In this document: positions 23,609-37,100 of the stretch, piece after piece
How the letters are laid out: each line of letters starts with the position of its first letter
Numbering within the stretch: position 1 is the stretch's first letter
Origin: Macrostomum hystrix
Taxonomy: Eukaryota > Platyhelminthes > Macrostomidae
Assembly: GCA_950097015.1 (NCBI GenBank)
Contig: CATNEN010000002.1
Coordinates: 7,448,501-7,512,500 of the forward strand
Direction of reading: 5' to 3'
Length of the DNA stretch: 64,000 nt
Program-made: the position numbers and the translations under genes
Notes under the pieces: generated by a model
The model's database searches: none
The model's input: the letters and a program-made list of their open reading frames with translations, nothing else
What the model was told of the DNA's origin: nothing

Positions 23609-24816
23609 GCATAATTTGTTGGAGAGCGTGACAGGAAAAATAATGAATACTAATTTATACATTTCAAGTCTTTCATGGTCATTTCATATGGAAATCGTTT
23701 TCCATAAACTTCTCTGACAATTCATTGGATTGATTAGACTATGGCCAAACCATATTCGGCAAGTGTCAAACGAAAGTTAATTATTTGCTTATCGGTAAAA
23801 ACTGCGCATTAGAAATCAGCAAGATAAAGTGACTAAAAAATGTGTTCACATTAAAAAACTGTTTTACTTTGCTTTACTTTTAATGCACTATAGGAAGACC
23901 TAAAATTTATGAAGCGATGGAAAAAGTTTTAATGTTTATTCTTTCAAACACAGTTTAAGCAGCGTTAGCAGACAATGTCAGTATGTGAAAATTCATCATC
24001 ATTAGCGAGGCCTGGACGTGTACAAGTTAATGAAAGTTTGTTAGAAAAACAGCTGAAACTGACTCACTGCGAGCAGACAATGGGTCCAAAAGGTGCTCAA
24101 AATTTAGCAAAAATGATTTGCGAAAATGACCACTGCCGTATCGAGGCATCAGAATAATCCTAAAGGAACAGAATTTCACAACCGAATGCCCAATCGTTTC
24201 GCACTTTGGCTTGGCTTACAAATTGCTTAATACGCTTTGGATATGACTTCAGCAGTATTTGGCATTCAATCACAGATAAAAAGATAAAATAGTAAAAACC
24301 TACTTCACAAAACACAAATAAAAGGTTTTAATGATCATAACAGGAAAGCAAACGAAAAAATAACAAAAAATGATTTCGTAAAAATAAACTATTTTAATAG
24401 CACAGCTGAGATACGAAGCCGTGCTGGATCAACTTGCATGCGGCTAATTTCGCGGCAAAAGCTGTATAAAAACACAAATAATTGATCCTAGCTTGTTCGT
24501 CTGCGAAACATCAAAAATGTGATTATTTCTTAAGCATTCTTAGCAGCGTGAGACTCTCAGAGGGTATACGGCGGCCTTCACAAGCGGCCTGAGAGGGTAT
24601 AAAATGGTAACAATTAAAATAAAAGAGCAAATCGGTTGGTCAAATTCTTGTTTAAAATTTCAAAGTATCCAAGTAGCCAAAAAGTGACTATATTTATAAA
24701 CTTAATTTGATCGATGCACCAATAAAAATGTACTAAAATGGCTCGTAACAGACAGCAGCATGCAAGGTCCGAGCGACCGGCATTCCTCAAATCGTTCCGG
24801 TGTGGATGGCGCGAAT
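23609..24816. other. Intergenic, AT-rich
   Basis: No supported gene. It should include the 3' UTR of the calpain (minus strand, left of 24,817), but no clear polyadenylation signal was found. Confidence 0.5.
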
Positions 24817-27800
24817 TCAAATTGTCAGGCAGATGGCGAAGAACTGAAAGCGCGGTAAACGTTGCTCAAGTTGATTTTGATCTGCTTCTCGAGAGAATAT
24901 GAAAAAAGAACTGATTAATTAAATTTTAACCTTTGCAGGTGGGTTGTGGGCACTGTCATACCACTCGTTGACAGTCATGCAATTCTGCCCCTTCCGCTGA
25001 CTCCTGAGCACACACTCACACAGGTGTGTACATCTGCCCTGACTTTCCCATCGTCAGAGAGAGTACACTTTCACTGTGCCCTCAATGGCGTAAATTGCAC
25101 GACAAGCCCCCAAGCCTTCTCTCCATGGCTGCGCCCCAATTTAATGCGGCCTCGCCGTGGAATCGAGCTCATGGACCTTGGTGCGAGAGGCAAACGCGTT
25201 AACCACTTTGCCACTCACCCCCTGAGTCAATTCCATAAAAGTAAAACAAATTTGAATAATTTAAGAAAGTGTTTTCCAATTTTACGAAAAAATCCTAAAC
25301 TAGCCTCACCTGCTCCATGGTCATTTTAGCGTAGGCCTGACCCTTGGACACGCTTTGGTACAGGTGAAAGGTGCTTACAACTGCCGCCATCGCACGCACG
25401 AAGCCGGACAGGTCAAGACGATCATTGCGATCTGCGTAACGTCGCCGCAGAGACAGGACCTGAACGAAGGCGATGGGGTTCGAGCAAGATTGGTTGGACC
25501 TACCTGACTCTGAACTCTCTGCATTTGAGTGTGGTAAATCGTGTCATTTGTCGTGTACTTTAACTTTTTTGTTTGTTGGCATTGTGATCAGGCCGGTTTG
25601 CCCTGAGCGGCCACCTGATTGGCTGGGCACAGGCGTTGTCTCTCACCCCCTTTCCCAGCCCGGCGTGGCATTGCCCCTCCTGCCGATCAGCTCAGCGTAG
25701 CTTTGCCCGTCCATCCGGCCAGCGCGCACAACTCTACCCCTCCTTGCACGCTGGCGTCTTGACCTTGATGATGTGTGCACTGCTCCTGCGCCTATGGGAA
25801 GTTCAATTGTAACGACGATCTCAATTACTGCGAATAAACTAAACAGTCTGAGGTCGTCGACAGCAGTCAGACCTCTGACGCCCGCGAATTAAGTTGTTCC
25901 GCTTTAGTCTTTTGCCACTGGGGTCCAGTATCGCGACTTTAGTCAGCAGGGTCTGCGAGTTCGTGCGAGCCCGATTGCCAGTCGATTGCCAGCACACTCA
26001 GTGCGACAGTTGCTGGCAAGTAGAGGACAGAATTGTTGAGCCTCCCTGCTCGTAAGGCAAGACCAGCTGGTCCATCTCGGGACACAACAGAGTCATCACA
26101 GCAGCTCACCTGAGTGGGATGCACGCGGTAGCTCGCCTTGCTCAGCGCGGCCTGCAGCTCGGCGCTGTCGATCGATCCGCTCCTGTCACCGTCCGACTCA
26201 AAGAACAGTCGCAGCCAGAAAACAATCAGCGACCACAGATAGTTGAACTGCGCAAACGACAGCTTGCCATTGTTGTTGACATCTGTAACGCTGATCAGCT
26301 GTTTGCAAGCGTCGATGCTGAGCTCCACGCGGCCGACGCTCGCCAGCATCTGCGGCAGGTGCTGCTGCAGCTCCCACGGATCCAGGGCCATGTCCGAGCC
26401 GGACTGCTGGGCGAAAATCTGTCGGAACTTGGTCTCGTCATACGCCAGGCGCTTCAGGGCTTCAATGGCCGACGACTCGGGTGGCGCGTTGCCTCGGCCT
26501 CGCGGCGGCTGCGGCTGCGGAGTCGGCGCTACAGGAGCTGGCGGCGTCTCTGTCACGGGAGTCGCTGACGACTCACGCTCAGTGTACACTCGCAGAAGGA
26601 AGCTGCCTGCCTATCAACGAATTAAAATTTGACGTATATTTTGCCTTTTCGCTCGAATTGGTTGAGGCTTTTGTTAGCATGAATTAAACCTCTTCTTAAA
26701 ACTATTGCTCATAGCCTGTACTCAGAGTCACGAGCTCAAATTGAGCCAACCCCACTCATGGTTAATTTTGTAGCGTACTATTCATTGGTTCCAGAGCTCC
26801 GTTTTCGATTGAAGCTTTTAAAGACTTGCGAAAACAATAGAATCTGAATATTCTCACCTGGTTGGGCTCAAAGGTGGATGGTACTATGACATAGTTGCCA
26901 GGCTGCAGGTTGAACCGTTTCACATATGAGCGCGAGTTGATGAAGTAGTCGCAAGCCGCAACGAATGCGTTGGTATTGAAAAACTCGCGCGGGAGCTGCT
27001 TGCCAACCATTCGCGGTGAGGTCACCTGGTACACCACAAAGCCAATCTGCAGGTAGTCTGTCTGACGTCTCACGCCTCGGTTGTCCTGCTCGGCGCGAGT
27101 GTCAATTGTTTCATTAATTTGGTGTTGAGAAATTTCATTGAGTTCGAAATCGAACCATAGCTGCATATGTATATATGCGTGTAGTTCGGTAACTTCAACG
27201 AGTCATCTACGTCATCTAGACAATCGGAAGACATAGGAACAGAAATGGTCGCCATTTACCATTTAGCAATACTTCTCTAACATTCCAACACCCAGACAAT
27301 CATTGTGCTTTGGTGATCGACTAAAGTGATATTGCCAAACAAGTCTTAAATAAATTTGGTCCTAACTGAAGCTTTGTAAAGCAACATTCGGCCTAAGCTT
27401 GCCATTCTATCACGGCCGCAATTACTTGCTGAAACTCCCCACGCTGCACCTTATCTATGAGAATTCCATAAATAATGAGCAATCCAGGTTTTTATCTGAC
27501 AAGAGTCTCATCCCTCACATTGACTTGGCCACGACCTCAGACGCATCGCTGTCTGTCGCTCGCTGTCTGATGGTCGGCCGGAGCGGGTATTTCCATCTTC
27601 CTCAAGGGAACAAATAACCTGCATCTTGATGAGAAAACCTCTACTTCTAGGTCAGAGTAATTACATGTACTCCGACAGTCAAGCCGCAATCGAGGCACTG
27701 AATGCCGTTAAAATGACATCTAAAACAGAGATCTCAAAGATTAAAACCCGCTCCACTTTTGCCTGAAGTTAACAGGGGAGTCTAACTACCTCTGATTTCT

Positions 27801-29674
27801 CTAAAAGAACTGATCTCATGAGGATGTGCATGGCCATCACTGGTCTTGGCTTCTTCCAGAGGCAAATCACACTCCAAATGAGCCTCTTCTCTTCTACCTT
27901 GGGGTTGCGATAGAGGCCTCGCGGGCTATTAGCCCTAAGCCTTCGCTAGTAGTTGGTAAAGCAGCCTCACCTTCTGCATGAGCCCGATGATGCAGGTGGC
28001 CAGATTGTCATCGTCGTCGTCGGAATCGACCAGTCGCACGTGAAACTGCGGATTGGTCCAGTGAGTGTCCCGACAGGCCGGCCGGCCGCCGGCTGTTTTG
28101 CCCGGCTGCCACTCGCCAGAAGTGGAGAGCACCGACCACCGCTTCGCTGAGTCGCTGCCAGCTTCGGGCGGAGCGTGGCACAGATCCAGCGAATCGAAGT
28201 TGGCCACGAAGTCCTCCCAGCGCATCCAGAATTCCCCATCGTCGCGCGCCACCAAGCCGAGAGCCTGGCGGGCGCTGGATCCCAGTTGGGACCACTCGGG
28301 ACTTCGGTCGCTCCAAGGACCGTTCCACTCAACTTTGTCGCCCCAGGGGTTGCGAACCCTGACCAGTGTGGTGAGGCTGTTGCGGTTGGACTGGTCTGTG
28401 AGGCGCAGCTGCCGGATGTCGTTGATGGTGTAGGCGTGTCCGGCAACCAGTCCGTTGGACAGGATTTTTCCCGTTAGCGTAATTTGGCCGGGGCCCTGAT
28501 TTCATGATTTTATGACGGTATGAAGTTGCAGCACTTAGACTAACCCTGATCTTTATAGAATTGTAGGTACTCGGAAAAGTAAGCCTTCCGGACATTGACT
28601 GTCTTAAAAAAGGGCTCGTGGATTCCACACTATGGCGTAGCCAGGATTAAAAATTTGGAGCAGTTCAATTAACCGCAGCAATTACCTCGGAGTGTGGCGC
28701 CAAGGCTTTGGGAGGGAACACAGCTGGGAATTTTAGGGGATCGGTCATGCGATTGCGGGGCGGAAGCGTGCGGCCCCTTCAATTCCACTCTTGCTCCCAA
28801 CCTGTTGGTGCCGACGACAATCAATCATGCACCATCCACTAACCTTGTTGTCGATAATCCCGGCACCGACTAACGAGTTCCTTTCAAACGCCTGGAACAG
28901 ATACCGCGGCACAACTGAAAGGCTCGCTACGTTTGTGCGTGTCAGATTGAACGATTCAGACAAGCCGCCAGTGAAGTCATCCAGAGCGTCGCCAATGAGG
29001 CCGCCAGAGAGGCTCTCATAGCAGCCGAACAGCTTGGCGTAGGCCTTCTCAACCAGAGCGCTCCAGAACTCGCGCTTCTCAGCCGAGTGAATGTACACAA
29101 GCTCGCCCTGATTGGTTGGCAGTCGGTCGTCAATGATCACCTCCACCCAGCGACCGAAGCGAAAGAAGCGAAATCGGAAGACTCCGCAATAGCCCTGGCG
29201 GGGATCCAGCGTCTGTCCTGGTGGCACCACACGCTGGAGAGCTTCGCCATGATCGGCTAGAGCTGCGAGGGCCGCCACAACCCAGCAGTCGCCGAGTTCG
29301 CCCTGGGAGTTTGCAGAGAATCTCGGATTGGTTAGTATTTGATGGTTTTCAACATGACGTTGACAATTAAGTTCTTTTATGGCATTAGCATGGCATCTGA
29401 ACTGCTCAGCTCATACTTGCACACCTGGTTGAGGTCGAATCTGCTGTATCCATCATCAACGAATGTGGCCTCCTGGCCGTACCGCTTCGCGATCTCAAAC
29501 GGCCGCATCCAGGTCATGGGGTAGGGCGGCCGCTGCGAGAAGAACAAGCTGACATCGTTTGCTGGGAACTCCGGGTCCTCGTACAGCACGCGCCGCCTCA
29601 GACAGGAGTCCACTATGGAGCGATACTTTGAGTCGGCCATGGCTAATTCAGGCAGGCTCAACAACTTCCACGAG
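24817..29674 (-). CDS. CAPN: Classical calpain (Ca2+-dependent cysteine protease)
   Basis: Intracellular Ca2+-activated protease. Exons in minus order: 29674-29425, 29302-28844, 28495-27971, 27085-26858, 26610-26110, 25459-25310 and a last coding piece 24843-24817. All joints after the first exon are phase 0, giving about 712 residues, normal for a classical calpain. The N-terminal part has LYEDPEFPA. The protease core has GELGDCW (Cys), GLVAGHAYTI (His) and RNPWG (Asn). The C2-like/CBSW part has TAGG, NPQFHVRL and PSTFEPNQ. The penta-EF-hand part has loops DVNNNGKLSFAQF and SDGDRSGSIDSAEL. A Pro-rich linker (TPPAPVAPTPQPQPP) separates the last two. The first exon is open to its acceptor, so translation starts at Met 29640-29638 or in an unseen upstream exon. 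The 27-nt last piece (FFAICLTI and stop) is the least certain. Confidence 0.93.
24945..25235 (-). mobile_element. SINE family 1, near full length
   Basis: On the minus strand: gagtggcaaagtggttaacg (A-box region), gagctcgattcc (B-box), gaggccgcattaaattgggg, gtgcaatttacg, then ctgacgatgggaaagtcagg, gtacacacctgtgtg and gagtcagcgg. It sits in the last calpain intron, in the same orientation as the gene. Confidence 0.85.
27600..27965 (+). mobile_element. LINE RNase H region relic
   Basis: The plus strand reads NYMYSDSQAAIEALNAVK, the DS(x)AA motif of the RNase H domain of non-LTR retrotransposons. Downstream frames resemble the rest of an ORF2 tail but are interrupted. It is antisense to the calpain, in the intron between 27,085 and 27,971. 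Confidence 0.6.
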
Positions 29675-31161
29675 CTGAAACAAAAAGAGCCATTTAGAGA
29701 TTTAATTTAGTACAATACATCTGCATACTAAGCATTCTAAGCGTAATAACCAAGAGAAAATTATATCAACAATGAGGCCATAATTTGAGCTTTACAAAGA
29801 AGATAAGCTTGTGCCACAGACACTCACTAAGCATTACAATGCTCATACATTTTTCCTCAAACAGTAAAAAATCTATCTTCCATGCAGGAAGTTGCTACCA
29901 TTGAAGTGAGTCATCATGTCATCGTACACCAAGCATTTAAACTTGATGTTCGCATAGTTACCCTAAAATTAAAGCAGTTTTTTATCAAAAGGACGTGTAA
30001 AAATGTTGAAGAAATCTTATCTATCTCCAAAATTATAACAAATCGAATAATTTTGCTTCAGATTCATTTTCAGAATTCGCACTTACAAATGACCATGCAA
30101 CATTAAGATTTCGAATCATTATTTTTTATCTATACTGACCAAGAAGCCATATCATGGAGATGTGCAAGAATAAAACGTTTATGTGCTTTTCAATCCTTCT
30201 GTGCTTGTGTGATTCAATGTTAATTTTCTGCAAAAAGTAATGAACAAAGTTATGAACAATTTGACTAAGTGTCCTCTACTAATAAAGTTTTTTGCATGTT
30301 TCAATTCCTATGAATTAATCACAGGGGGTGTATACAATATGTGTAAAAATTACTTCCAAGCATAGTAAAATTTGACCAGATTAGCATAAAATGACTATTC
30401 TTCAAAGTAAAAACTGGATCATAGCTTTAGCGCTACAACAAGAAAAAAGATTTTATGCAGACATTCAATCATACTTCATTGCAGAATTTTTAGCACTCTT
30501 TATTACATTTTTTACAGATATCCAATTATAAAAGGCTAGATATGCAAAATGCCGAAAACGACACACACTTCTAGAAAAAATATTTCTTTAGATGTTGTTG
30601 ATGCTAAAAATTGAAACTGCAGCTTTGAGTGTATACTGCTACTATTTAAATTTTTGCGGAAACATAAACAGAAAAGAAATAGTGAGTTTCTAGTAAACAT
30701 TGAAGTAAATATAATTCGAATTAATTCGCGGAAGTTTTAAAGTTTAAAATTTGCCGTGGTACCTAATATTTTCTATTTTCGTTTATAATAACAAAATTCT
30801 GCATCAAAAATAACAAAATGTACAGTTGTTTTTTAATTAAGCATTAGTGCTGCAAGCACCTAAACTGTCTTAGTAAAAAATTAAAAAAACGAATAATTTA
30901 GATACGCCGAAAGCTACTTTTCGTTTCGTATTTGCAGTTTGTATATACAGACGTTCTTCCAAATTCAAAATGAGGTTAAATTACATTTTTTCTTTTAGTG
31001 AATATTTAAATTTAAACTATAATCACATTTTTTGTAGTTGTTGTTTTGTTTGAAACTGCTATTAACTAAGCCATTTAAGACTAGTCATACTTCAATTTTA
31101 GGCCTTCTTTTGAATTTGCCAAAAATATATAGTAATCTAAAGCAGCACAAACTTCATCTAG
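29675..31161. other. Divergent intergenic region, calpain / Argonaute
   Basis: AT-rich. It must hold the promoters of the calpain (minus) and Argonaute (plus), and perhaps a 5' calpain exon. No TATA box, CpG island or other element could be assigned with confidence. Confidence 0.5.
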
Positions 31162-34100
31162 ATGGCATTACTTGGCCAAAACAGTTTTTTTTCACAGTCA
31201 TCTGTCCCGCCTCCCACTTCAGTGCCAAATCCTAGCTTTCATTCACAAAGTGATCTTTCTATCGGAATGACAGGCCTTATGCAATTTCCTCATGCTGCTG
31301 CAATATGTAAGTTTAAAATAAATTCTATAACTTTACATTGGAATGATATTAATAAAAGCAAAACTAAGTGAAGAATGGAATTTCCTATTTTATCTTGTAT
31401 TTTTTTACCTTAAACTTAAAAAGTAAAGGGTTAGTCAGCCAGTACAGAATATTGGCAAAACTCTTCTTTGGGTCGAGTTGATGCCAGAAGAACTCACTGA
31501 GGTGAGGTGGGAGTAAAAAAAGTCATGACTGGTGCCTATGGAATTGGCTGACTATGGAACTTTGCCTTGTACCCAGGTGCCTTGGACAGTATTTATGTGC
31601 ACAGTTATGTCATTTGGATCAACAAAGTGTACAGATGGTGATTGAGTCATTGACAAATTGGTTGGGAAGCGCATCCTAGGCAACATGTACTGCTGAATAA
31701 TTAGCAGCAGAGACTATTCTACTATGCTGTGTAATACTATTTCTCAAGCACCATGACCTGTTTTACTGCTGTAATAAACTTGTTTTTGTTTATTTGTTTA
31801 CAATTTTAATTACATTTAAATAAGGACTTTTATAGATAAATTATGTATGTTCTGTATGTATGTATCTTCATTTCATTGCAGGAATTTATTTGTTGTTATC
31901 ATTCATCATCATTGTTGACTGTCATAGTGTCTGATTCCTATATGTTGTGCAATTGAGATACTTGCAAAAGCCCTAGACCTATCAAAAAGAATATAGGATA
32001 ATCTTTAAAATGTCCCAAGACATTAAATGTTATTTAATATTCACACACATAATTAACCCTACCCAAACCCTTCATTCATTATGTCCCAATTAGTGTCATA
32101 TTGCTATTTTTTGGTGTTCTCACAAAAGCCCTTTGGCCTATCCTATAAAAATACAATTAATCTATTGCCTTTATATCATTAGAGCTAGGCTGCTGTAGTT
32201 GTCTTAGTGTGTGGCTATTTTGTAATTTTTCAAATTATTATATAAGGCTTCAAAATGCACTTTTTCTTTCCTTAGAATAATATATAATATATATCATATA
32301 TATATATAATTGTTGTCAACATCAATATGAACGGATAGGCATTGTTATAATAGCTGATAGGAATGTTAATTCATAATTCTTAGTGTTATTATCTACAATC
32401 ATAAAAATGCAGTATCTCTGTCTACTAATAGCTTCTGGGCTCTGGTTAAAGCAACTTGCAACTGCAACTTGGAAGTTCAGGGTTCAGTTAATAAAGGATC
32501 AAGAAACCTATTTGTGTCTGTTGCAACTGTTTTTGTTACCATTGAGTCAATTAACAATGAGCCCCAATAAAGAATTGCTTTACTTTACCTATCTGTTTAA
32601 CAGGTACTAGCATAATATTAGGGTCAAGTGTAGATGTGGCACACAATTTTCATGACTTAACAGTCACAAGCAGCCTTTTGATATGCCCCAAGATGGCTGT
32701 GCTGTTGACCTGGTACATTTTTCACAATCATGGCAGGTATAATTAAAAAGTTATATTTTTATGTCTTATTATTCTCTTGTATTACCTGTCTCATGCCTTA
32801 TCATTCTGTTGTAATATTTTTTGATTTGGATGGATTAAACAATCTTACAAAGTCTGACCTCGGTTAACCCTTACTATGCAGTTATAATTCCATTAAAGGT
32901 GTTTTCATTTTTGCTTTAACATAAAAAACAAGTAAAAAAATAAATATACTAAGAGACTCAGAATAAATTTCCTGATCATCTAATAGTGAGCAAAAAAATT
33001 ATTTTAAACTTTGTTGTTGCAGCTTTTTGCAACTTATCTGGCTATAAATTTGCTTTTGAATAAACATGATTACGTAGGAATCAAATTCTAGTCACTGTCT
33101 AGTCACATTATTATCTAATAAAAGCCACTAGCCTAGCTACTCCAGAATTTGCTGTATTTGAATCGTATATTTATTTATTAAACCTCACTTCAATAATTTG
33201 TTTGAATCAGTGCCTGGCGGCTTCAATCCTCACGCACCACCCCCGGTGCCCACCACGCCTGGTGGGGGAGGCGGCGGACCCGGCAGCAGCGGGGTCGCCT
33301 CCAACGCCGGCGCCTCCTCCGGTGGCGGATCCACTGGCTTCGGTGGCGGCGGCGGAGGCGGAGGCGGCGGCAGCTCCGGAGACGAGCCGTCACCGCCGGC
33401 CATCATCTTTCCGCCGCCGATGCGTCCAGACCGCGGCCAGGAGGGCCGGCACATCAGCCTGCGCGCCAATCACTTTGAAATCCGGCTGCCGAAGGGCTTC
33501 CTGCATCATTACGATGTGTCAATTGTGCCAGACAAGTGTCCACGCCGAGTCAACAGGGAGATTGTCAACACAATGGTGAACTCCATGCATCACCAGAGCT
33601 TCTTCTTTAATCAGCGTCCCGTGTTTGATGGCAGAAAAAATCTTTATGCCAGGTGTGTAATGTGTAATTTCTCGTTTCTCGTAAAATACAATGCCCTTCC
33701 ACCGAGACATGGCTTCGGGTGGGGGGCTGTAGGCACTGAATCATTATTTGGTGACTCTGAATAGACCATTCTATTCATTCCGCTCGCTCCTTAGCACCGA
33801 CCCACACAGTCACAGGTGAGTGTAATGTCATTGTCAGGCACTGTACACTCTTACTGCGCCATAAAGTTTAGCCCTTTAGTGGGCCGTAAATTGCAAGACA
33901 ATTGATGCAAGATAATTGCAATTCCTTCTCTTCGCGTCTGCGCCTCAAATGAAAGTGGCCTCGCCTTGAAATCGAGCTCAGTGAGCTGCTACTCTCCACC
34001 CTAATTAGGTTAGCTACACTTCTCAGATCCTCATTCTAGTTAGCTACATCTTTAAGATCCTGAGGTAGGTTAACTATACTTCCCAGCTACGCTTCCCAGA

Positions 34101-37100
34101 TCCCAAAGTAGGTTTCAGCCTTTCTACAATCCCCACCCTGAAATCGCCTCCCTAATTTAGAGACCCGCTGCCGCTGGGCACGGACCGGTTGGAACTGGAG
34201 GTCACCCTGCCTGGCGAGGGCAGCAAGGACCGAGTGTTTCGCGTCAGCCTGCGCTACCTGGGCGAGGTGTCGCTCTTCGCCCTCGAAGAGGCGCTCGAAG
34301 GCCGTCGTCGCGGCATTCCGAACGAGGCTGTGAACGCGCTGGATGTGATAATGCGCCACCTGCCCAGCATGCAGTACACACCTGTTGGCCGATCATTCTT
34401 TCAGCAGCCGGACCAGGACTCCACGGATCATCCGCTGGGCAGCGGGCGGGAGGTTTGGTTCGGCTTCCACCAGAGCGTGCGGCCCAGCCACTGGAAGATG
34501 ATGCTCAACATTGACGTGTCGGCCACGGCCTTCTACAAGGCTCAGACTGTGTGCGAATTCCTGTGCGAAGTCCTGGAGACCACCGACTTGGAGGAGTACA
34601 GCAGGAAACCGCTCAGCGACTGCAACCGGGTGAAGTTCACCAAGGAGATCAAGGGCCTGAAGATCGAGATCACCCACTGCGGCCAGATGCGCAGGAAGTA
34701 CCGAGTCTGCAATGTCACCAGACGGTCGGCCAGCGCCCAGAGCTTCCCGCTGCAGATGGAGAACGGCCAGACTCTGGAGTGCACCGTGGCCAAGTACTTC
34801 GCCGAGCGGTACAAAATGCGACTGCGCTACCCCATGCTGCCCTGCCTGCAGGTTGGCCAAGAGAACAAGCACACTTACCTGCCGCTGGAGGTCTGCAACA
34901 TTGTCAGCGGCCAGCGCTGCATCAAGAAGCTCACCGACTCGCAGACTTCAACCATGATCAAGGCCACGGCCAGGTCCGCGCCTGATCGGGAGCGCGAAAT
35001 CAACAACCTGGTGCGCAAGGCCAACTTCAACCACGACAGCCACCTGCAGGCATTTGGCATTCAGGTGAGCATCCAGATTGGCACCCGCTCCCTACAATGC
35101 TCATCCGCTCTCATCAGTCCTCATCCGCCCTCCCACAAATTCGCATCCGTTCCCCTAATCCTCATCCGCTCCCCAATCCTCATCCGATCCCCAATCCTCA
35201 TCCGCTCCACAAGTCTTATCCGCTCCCCCAATCCTCATCCGCTCCACAATTCTTATACGCTCCCCCAATCCTCATCCGCTCCCCCAATCCTCATCCGCTC
35301 CCCCAATCCTCATCCGCTCCCCCAATCCTCATCCGCTCCCCCAATCCTCATCCGCTCCCCCAACCCTCATCCGCTCCCCCAATCCTCATCCGCTCCCCCA
35401 ATCCTCATCCGCTCCCCCAATCCTCATCCGCTCCCCCAATCCTCATCCGCTCCCCCGTATCCTCATCCGCTCCCCCAATCCTCATCCGCTCCCCCAATCC
35501 TCATCCGCTCCCCTAATCCTCATCCGCTCCCCCAATTCTTATCCGCTCCCCTATTTCTGATCAGCTGTCCCCCTCAGCCACCCTCAGTCCTCGGATCCAG
35601 TCGTCATCCGCACTCATTCCATTCATTGCCTAACCCTTATTTGATTTCTGTTACCGTGGCAACTAAATTCAGGTGCAAACTCGCATGGCCGAGATTGGCG
35701 GTCGAGTTCTGCCGCCGCCGCGCATTCAATACGGCGGCCGAAGCCGAGCCCAGGCGCTGCCACAGCAGGGCGTCTGGGACATGCGCGGCAAGCAGTTCTT
35801 CGCCGGCATCGAGATCAAAGTGTGGGCCATCGCCTGCTTCGCCGCCCAGCGCACGGTGCGCGAGGACTCGCTGCGCCAGTTCACCCAGCAGCTGCAGCGC
35901 ATCAGCCAGGACGCCGGCATGGCCATCACGGGCCAGCCCTGCTTCTGCAAATACGCCAACGGCCAGGACCAGGTGGAGCCGATGTTCCGCTATCTGAAGA
36001 ACACCTTCCAGGGCCTGCAGCTCATTGTGGTTGTGCTGCCCGGCAAGACTCCGGTGAGCATTTGGTCTGCTAATTCCGCACATTGATAAAGACCTTTGAT
36101 TGGTGCAACGTCTTATTGGTTGGGGGTCAGTGGCAGAGCGGTTAACGCGCTTGTCTTGTTAATGCGTCATTGAACTCGATTCCGCGACGAGGCCACATTT
36201 ATTTGGCGTGCAGCTGCAGAGATGCTGTAGCCTTGTGGTTTTATAGCGTCGGACTCACGACATGGGGGTCGGTGGTTCGATTCTCGCTCCACTGGAACAA
36301 TTTCGTTCTTTAGCAAGACACTTAACTCTGCAGTGTTTTAGTTCACCCAGCTGTTAAATGGGTACCAGCATTAGCTGGGGTAATTGAGGGTGGGTGTGGC
36401 GTCCCTCCAGTCCATGGACTGAACAGCTGTACGCAGCCTTCAGATGCGCCGCATCTGGCCCACGTGGAGCAGGTGTAATCAATTATTATTATAACTTATT
36501 ATTAAGCCGCGGCGAAAGGGCTTAAGGTGTAAACTGTCTGACGATAAGAAAGTCAGGGCAAACATACACACCTGTGTGAGCGTTTGCCTGCGTACAGTAT
36601 ATTGTGCGCGTGCTCAAGAGTCAGCGAAATGGACAGAATTCCCTCCTCGCTGGCTGCAGGTCTAGTGTCACCAAGTGATGTGCCATTGCCCTCCTGCAAC
36701 GTGATTGGTCAGAAAGTTACAGTATCTGAAGCTCACTGATTGGTCAGGTGAAACAAGCAAAAGTATTTGAATAATTCGCTGATTTGCAGGTTTACGCCGA
36801 GGTGAAGCGAGTCGGCGACATCCTGTTCGGCCTGGCCACCCAGTGCGTGCAGGCCAAGAACGTTGTGAAAACCTCGCCGCAGACGCTCAGCAATCTCTGC
36901 CTTAAGATGAACGTCAAACTCGGCGGCATCAACTCAATCCTGGTGCCTGCGGTTCGTCCCGGCGTCTTCCGCGAGCCGGTCATCTTCATGGGCGGCGACG
37001 TCACACACCCGCCGGCCGGAGACCGTTCCAAGCCGTCCATCGCCGCCGTGGTGGCCAGCATGGACGCCCACCCCAGCCGCTACGCCGCCACAGTGCGGGT

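Noticed and set aside
33230-33469. Pro-rich minus ORF
   Set aside because: Shadow of the Gly-rich N-terminus of AGO exon 2.
34189-35997. 602-codon continuous plus ORF
   Set aside because: It is AGO exon 3 plus read-through of the stop-free intron 3 and then the wrong frame of exon 4. The spliced model agrees with the AGO family.
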